Part shown: positions 62,342-64,000 of the stretch, piece after piece | How the letters are laid out: each line of letters opens with the position of its first letter | How positions within the stretch are numbered: position 1 is the first letter of the stretch | From: SABI01 sp963677695 | GTDB taxonomy: Bacteria; Spirochaetota; Spirochaetia; Sphaerochaetales; Sphaerochaetaceae | Reading direction: 5' to 3' | DNA: 64,000 nt | Assembly: GCA_963677695.2 (NCBI GenBank) | Contig: CAXXUJ010000002.1 | Coordinates: forward strand, 62,001 to 126,000 | Made by a program: the position numbers and the translations under genes | Notes under the pieces: model-generated | Databases searched by the model: none | Seen by the model: only the letters and a program-made list of their open reading frames with translations | What the model was told of the DNA's origin: nothing

Positions 62342-62350
62342 TGGTATGCT
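62342..62350 (+). promoter_or_regulatory. Extended -10 promoter of the last diguanylate cyclase
   Basis: TGG-TATGCT matches an extended -10 (TGnTATGCT). No good -35 is present at 17 bases. It resembles the TGG-TATGAT of the two-component promoter at 53750. It lies about 60 bases before the proposed start at 62410. Confidence 0.45.
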
Positions 62351-62409
62351 TACAGTCTGTTGAACACCGTACGATTGCTTCGAACACTGATTGATGAAGG
62401 AGAATCATT

Positions 62410-63777
62410 CTGAGGACTCAGCATAATCATTCGAAACGAAAAACTCTCCATCTCTCGTTCAGACAGGGACGGGTGATCTTGGTCACCCTCTTCATTTCAT
62501 TGGCAGTGATAGCTGCCGGTTATATGTTTTCTTCTGCGGTACACCGTAATATCATCCAGAACAACAGGCTCGAGATTCAGGAACGTTTCATCTATTTTCA
62601 GGATGGTCTGCAGGGAATCTTTCAGACAGGGGAAAGCCTCGCGAACAGCTTTGAAGCGTATATCCATGCTGGTTTGGCTGATTCTGATTCGCAAACAGAT
62701 GAATACCTTTCGTCTCTCATCCAGAAATATGACGATTACGTGCAGATCATTGGAATGGTGAAGGACACCACTATCATCTACTCGTTCCCTCATTCCGATG
62801 AAGAACCTCTCAATGTCGACCTGACAGAAGTTGAGAATCAGAGAGAGGGGGTGCTGACTGTTAAGAGAAAGAGAGAAACTATGTTTGAAGGGCCGTTGCC
62901 TCTCATCATCGGAGGGGAAGGGTTTATCATGCGTATCCCGCTTCTTGACCAGGACGGCGGGTACTGGGGGCAGACAAGTATCGTGATGGGGCGTGAGAGC
63001 ATCGAGGAAAGAATCAAGGAGCTTGCGAGGGAATCCAACCTTGAGGTTCTTGTCTATACCGATCACGAAGAGAGTATGCGCCTTATGGGTGATGAGGAGA
63101 TGAAAAGGAAGAGTCCCTACCGCCTTGATGATGTGGGAAAAATCGGTTGGGTGGTGTATGCCCTGCCCGTGAACGGATGGTATGCCTTTACGAACCTGAG
63201 ATGGATTATTCTTCTCTTCGGTTTCATCCTCTCTGTTCTTGCCGGTATCTCCTACTATCGTCATGAACGTGCTGATTATCTTCTGCAGGCGAGTTTCACC
63301 CATGATGTGCTCACAGGACTCTATAACCGGCGATACCTCGATATGATTCAGAATACACTGAACAGGGACGGAAAAGCTGCCGGTGCGCTGATGTATGGTC
63401 TGATACTTATCGACCTTGACCGCTTCAAGTTAATCAATGATACCTACGGTCACCATGTAGGGGATCAGGTGCTGATCAGGGTAGGGGAGATTCTCCTCGG
63501 AGCCTGTAACGGAGAACCCCTCATATTCAGGATAGGAGGGGATGAGTTCCTGATTGTTCTGCCTGACACCGATTCAGAGGAGCAGTTAGAGGATATCCAC
63601 AGATGTGTCGACAACATCCTGAGTGAAGGTTTTAACGGTGATGAGTACCTTTCCCAGGTAGGTGCTAGTACCGGCTCCGCACTCTGTGACAGTTCGTGCA
63701 ATAGTTTCGATAAAGTTCTCAAGGAAGCAGATGAGCGGATGTATAAGCAGAAAACAGAACACCGCAGCAGGAAATGA
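62410..63777 (+). CDS. Membrane diguanylate cyclase with extracytoplasmic sensor
   Basis: About 455 residues. The first helix is preceded by a basic tail, then an extracytoplasmic region of about 210 residues (CHASE/Cache-like: LEIQERFIYFQDGLQGIFQTG ... YDDYVQIIGMVKDTTIIYSFP), a second helix (WIILLFGFILSVLAGISYY) and a GGDEF domain with intact IGGDEF and LIDLDRFKLIND. No RxxD inhibition site precedes GGDEF. The start is unusual: AAGGAG (62397-62402) sits 7 bases before a CTG at 62410 in frame and no ATG/GTG fits it. The first GTG (62473) lacks a ribosome site and would cut into the membrane segment. Start 62473 is the conservative alternative. Confidence 0.85.
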   Translation: MRTQHNHSKRKTLHLSFRQGRVILVTLFISLAVIAAGYMFSSAVHRNIIQNNRLEIQERFIYFQDGLQGIFQTGESLANSFEAYIHAGLADSDSQTDEYLSSLIQKYDDYVQIIGMVKDTTIIYSFPHSDEEPLNVDLTEVENQREGVLTVKRKRETMFEGPLPLIIGGEGFIMRIPLLDQDGGYWGQTSIVMGRESIEERIKELARESNLEVLVYTDHEESMRLMGDEEMKRKSPYRLDDVGKIGWVVYALPVNGWYAFTNLRWIILLFGFILSVLAGISYYRHERADYLLQASFTHDVLTGLYNRRYLDMIQNTLNRDGKAAGALMYGLILIDLDRFKLINDTYGHHVGDQVLIRVGEILLGACNGEPLIFRIGGDEFLIVLPDTDSEEQLEDIHRCVDNILSEGFNGDEYLSQVGASTGSALCDSSCNSFDKVLKEADERMYKQKTEHRSRK

Positions 63778-63807
63778 AAAAAGGAGCTCTGCATAAGCAG
63801 AACTCCT
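63776..63807 (-). terminator. Terminator of tRNA-Val
   Basis: Reading the minus strand, AGGAGTTCTGC-TTAT-GCAGAGCTCCT is an 11-bp stem with one mismatch, followed by a T-run. It overlaps the stop of the convergent cyclase gene. Confidence 0.8.
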
Positions 63808-63811
63808 GAAG

Positions 63812-63883
63812 TGAGACCGATCGGGTTTGAACCGATGACCCCTGCCGTGTGAAGGCAGTGCTCTCCCGCTGAGCTACGGTCTC
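63812..63883 (-). tRNA. tRNA-Val, anticodon CAC
   Basis: A 72-base cloverleaf on the minus strand: acceptor GAGACCG/CGGTCTC, D arm GCTC-AGCGGGA-GAGC, anticodon stem CTGCC/GGCAG with loop TTCACAC (anticodon CAC, codon GTG), short variable loop, T arm ATCGG-TTCAAAC-CCGAT, discriminator A. The terminal CCA is not encoded. It has its own promoter and terminator. Confidence 0.95.
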
Positions 63884-63894
63884 GAACGAAGGGT

Positions 63895-63923
63895 AGTGTA
63901 CCCTTATTTCTTATATTAGTCCA
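63895..63923 (-). promoter_or_regulatory. Promoter of tRNA-Val
   Basis: On the minus strand TGGACT (63918-63923), 17 bases, TACACT (63895-63900), ending 11 bases before the mature tRNA. Confidence 0.6.
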
Positions 63924-63934
63924 GTGGTTTTTCC

Positions 63935-63963
63935 TTGCAGGACGTATTCCCTTTGCGTATAAT
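63935..63963 (+). promoter_or_regulatory. Promoter of the gene entering at the right edge
   Basis: TTGCAG (63935-63940), 17 bases, perfect TATAAT (63958-63963). It is back to back with the tRNA-Val promoter. Confidence 0.65.
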
Positions 63964-63973
63964 AATGTTGCCT

Positions 63974-64000
63974 ATGCAACAGATGAATTCATTACAACCA
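63974..64000 (+). CDS. Start of a gene cut by the window edge (uncertain)
   Basis: An open frame ATG CAA CAG ATG begins 10 bases after the TATAAT box and runs off the window (MQQMNSLQP). No ribosome site precedes it, so a nearly leaderless message is implied. Too short to assign. Confidence 0.25.

Noticed and set aside
62497..63303. A 268-codon minus-strand frame antisense to the last diguanylate cyclase
   Set aside because: It has no domain and no ribosome site, and lies opposite a membrane-sensor region.
1..64000. CRISPR arrays, rRNA genes, prophage or transposase genes
   Set aside because: No regularly spaced short repeats, rRNA signatures or recombinase/transposase motifs were seen on either strand.

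Overview
The window is 64 kb of dense, moderate-GC bacterial DNA. The host looks Gram-negative: there is a TolC-type outer-membrane protein with an RND pump, and there are several lipoproteins. It also looks anaerobic and fermentative: two different [FeFe]-hydrogenases, a Rex NADH/NAD+ sensor, GTP-type PEP carboxykinase and two ribose/rhamnose-type sugar ABC importers, with no respiratory chain genes in view. Protein style and gene mix fit a free-living spirochaete (Spirochaetota) best. This is an inference; no rRNA is present to confirm it.

Layout. 1-2.3 kb: end of ilvD, then ilvB (branched-chain amino acids) and a terminator. 2.5-11.9 kb: a sugar operon with a PfkB kinase, a LacI regulator fused to a solute-binding-protein domain, two permeases, ATPase, periplasmic binding protein, D-lyxose-type isomerase and a RhaM-family mutarotase. 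12-20.8 kb: a small XRE regulator, DUF47-Pit phosphate uptake, adenine deaminase, GpsA, xylulokinase behind two matching operator-like palindromes, and small genes. 20.8-27.8 kb: a signalling block holding a very large membrane histidine kinase ending in a GNAT/FeeM-like acyltransferase, divergent from an ICMT-like methyltransferase, an HD-GYP response regulator and an EAL protein. 28-39.6 kb: pckG, a diguanylate cyclase-hemerythrin gene bracketed by 275-bp imperfect direct repeats, a clostripain-family lipoprotein operon, and metY. 39.9-45.6 kb: TolC-HlyD-RND efflux operon ending in a PII-like gene. 46.8-52.5 kb: rex divergent from an operon with a sensory (group C) hydrogenase, a SpoIIE-like phosphatase, two thioredoxin-like ferredoxins and a group B hydrogenase. 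52.7-62.2 kb: BASS/ACR3 carrier, a LytS/YesN-type two-component pair, and a second sugar ABC operon ending in rhaM. 62.4-64 kb: a membrane diguanylate cyclase and tRNA-Val(CAC).

How the parts work together. The first sugar operon plus xylulokinase could take a D-lyxose-like sugar to D-xylulose and xylulose-5-phosphate. The YesN pair probably controls the second importer. At least four proteins make or break c-di-GMP. Rex and the sensory hydrogenase suggest that redox and H2 are monitored together. The strongest candidates for something undescribed are the kinase-acyltransferase fusion locus, the LacI-SBP fusion regulator, and the repeat-flanked cyclase-hemerythrin cassette. Start codons were re-chosen from Shine-Dalgarno spacing in many genes, so several differ from the longest open frame.
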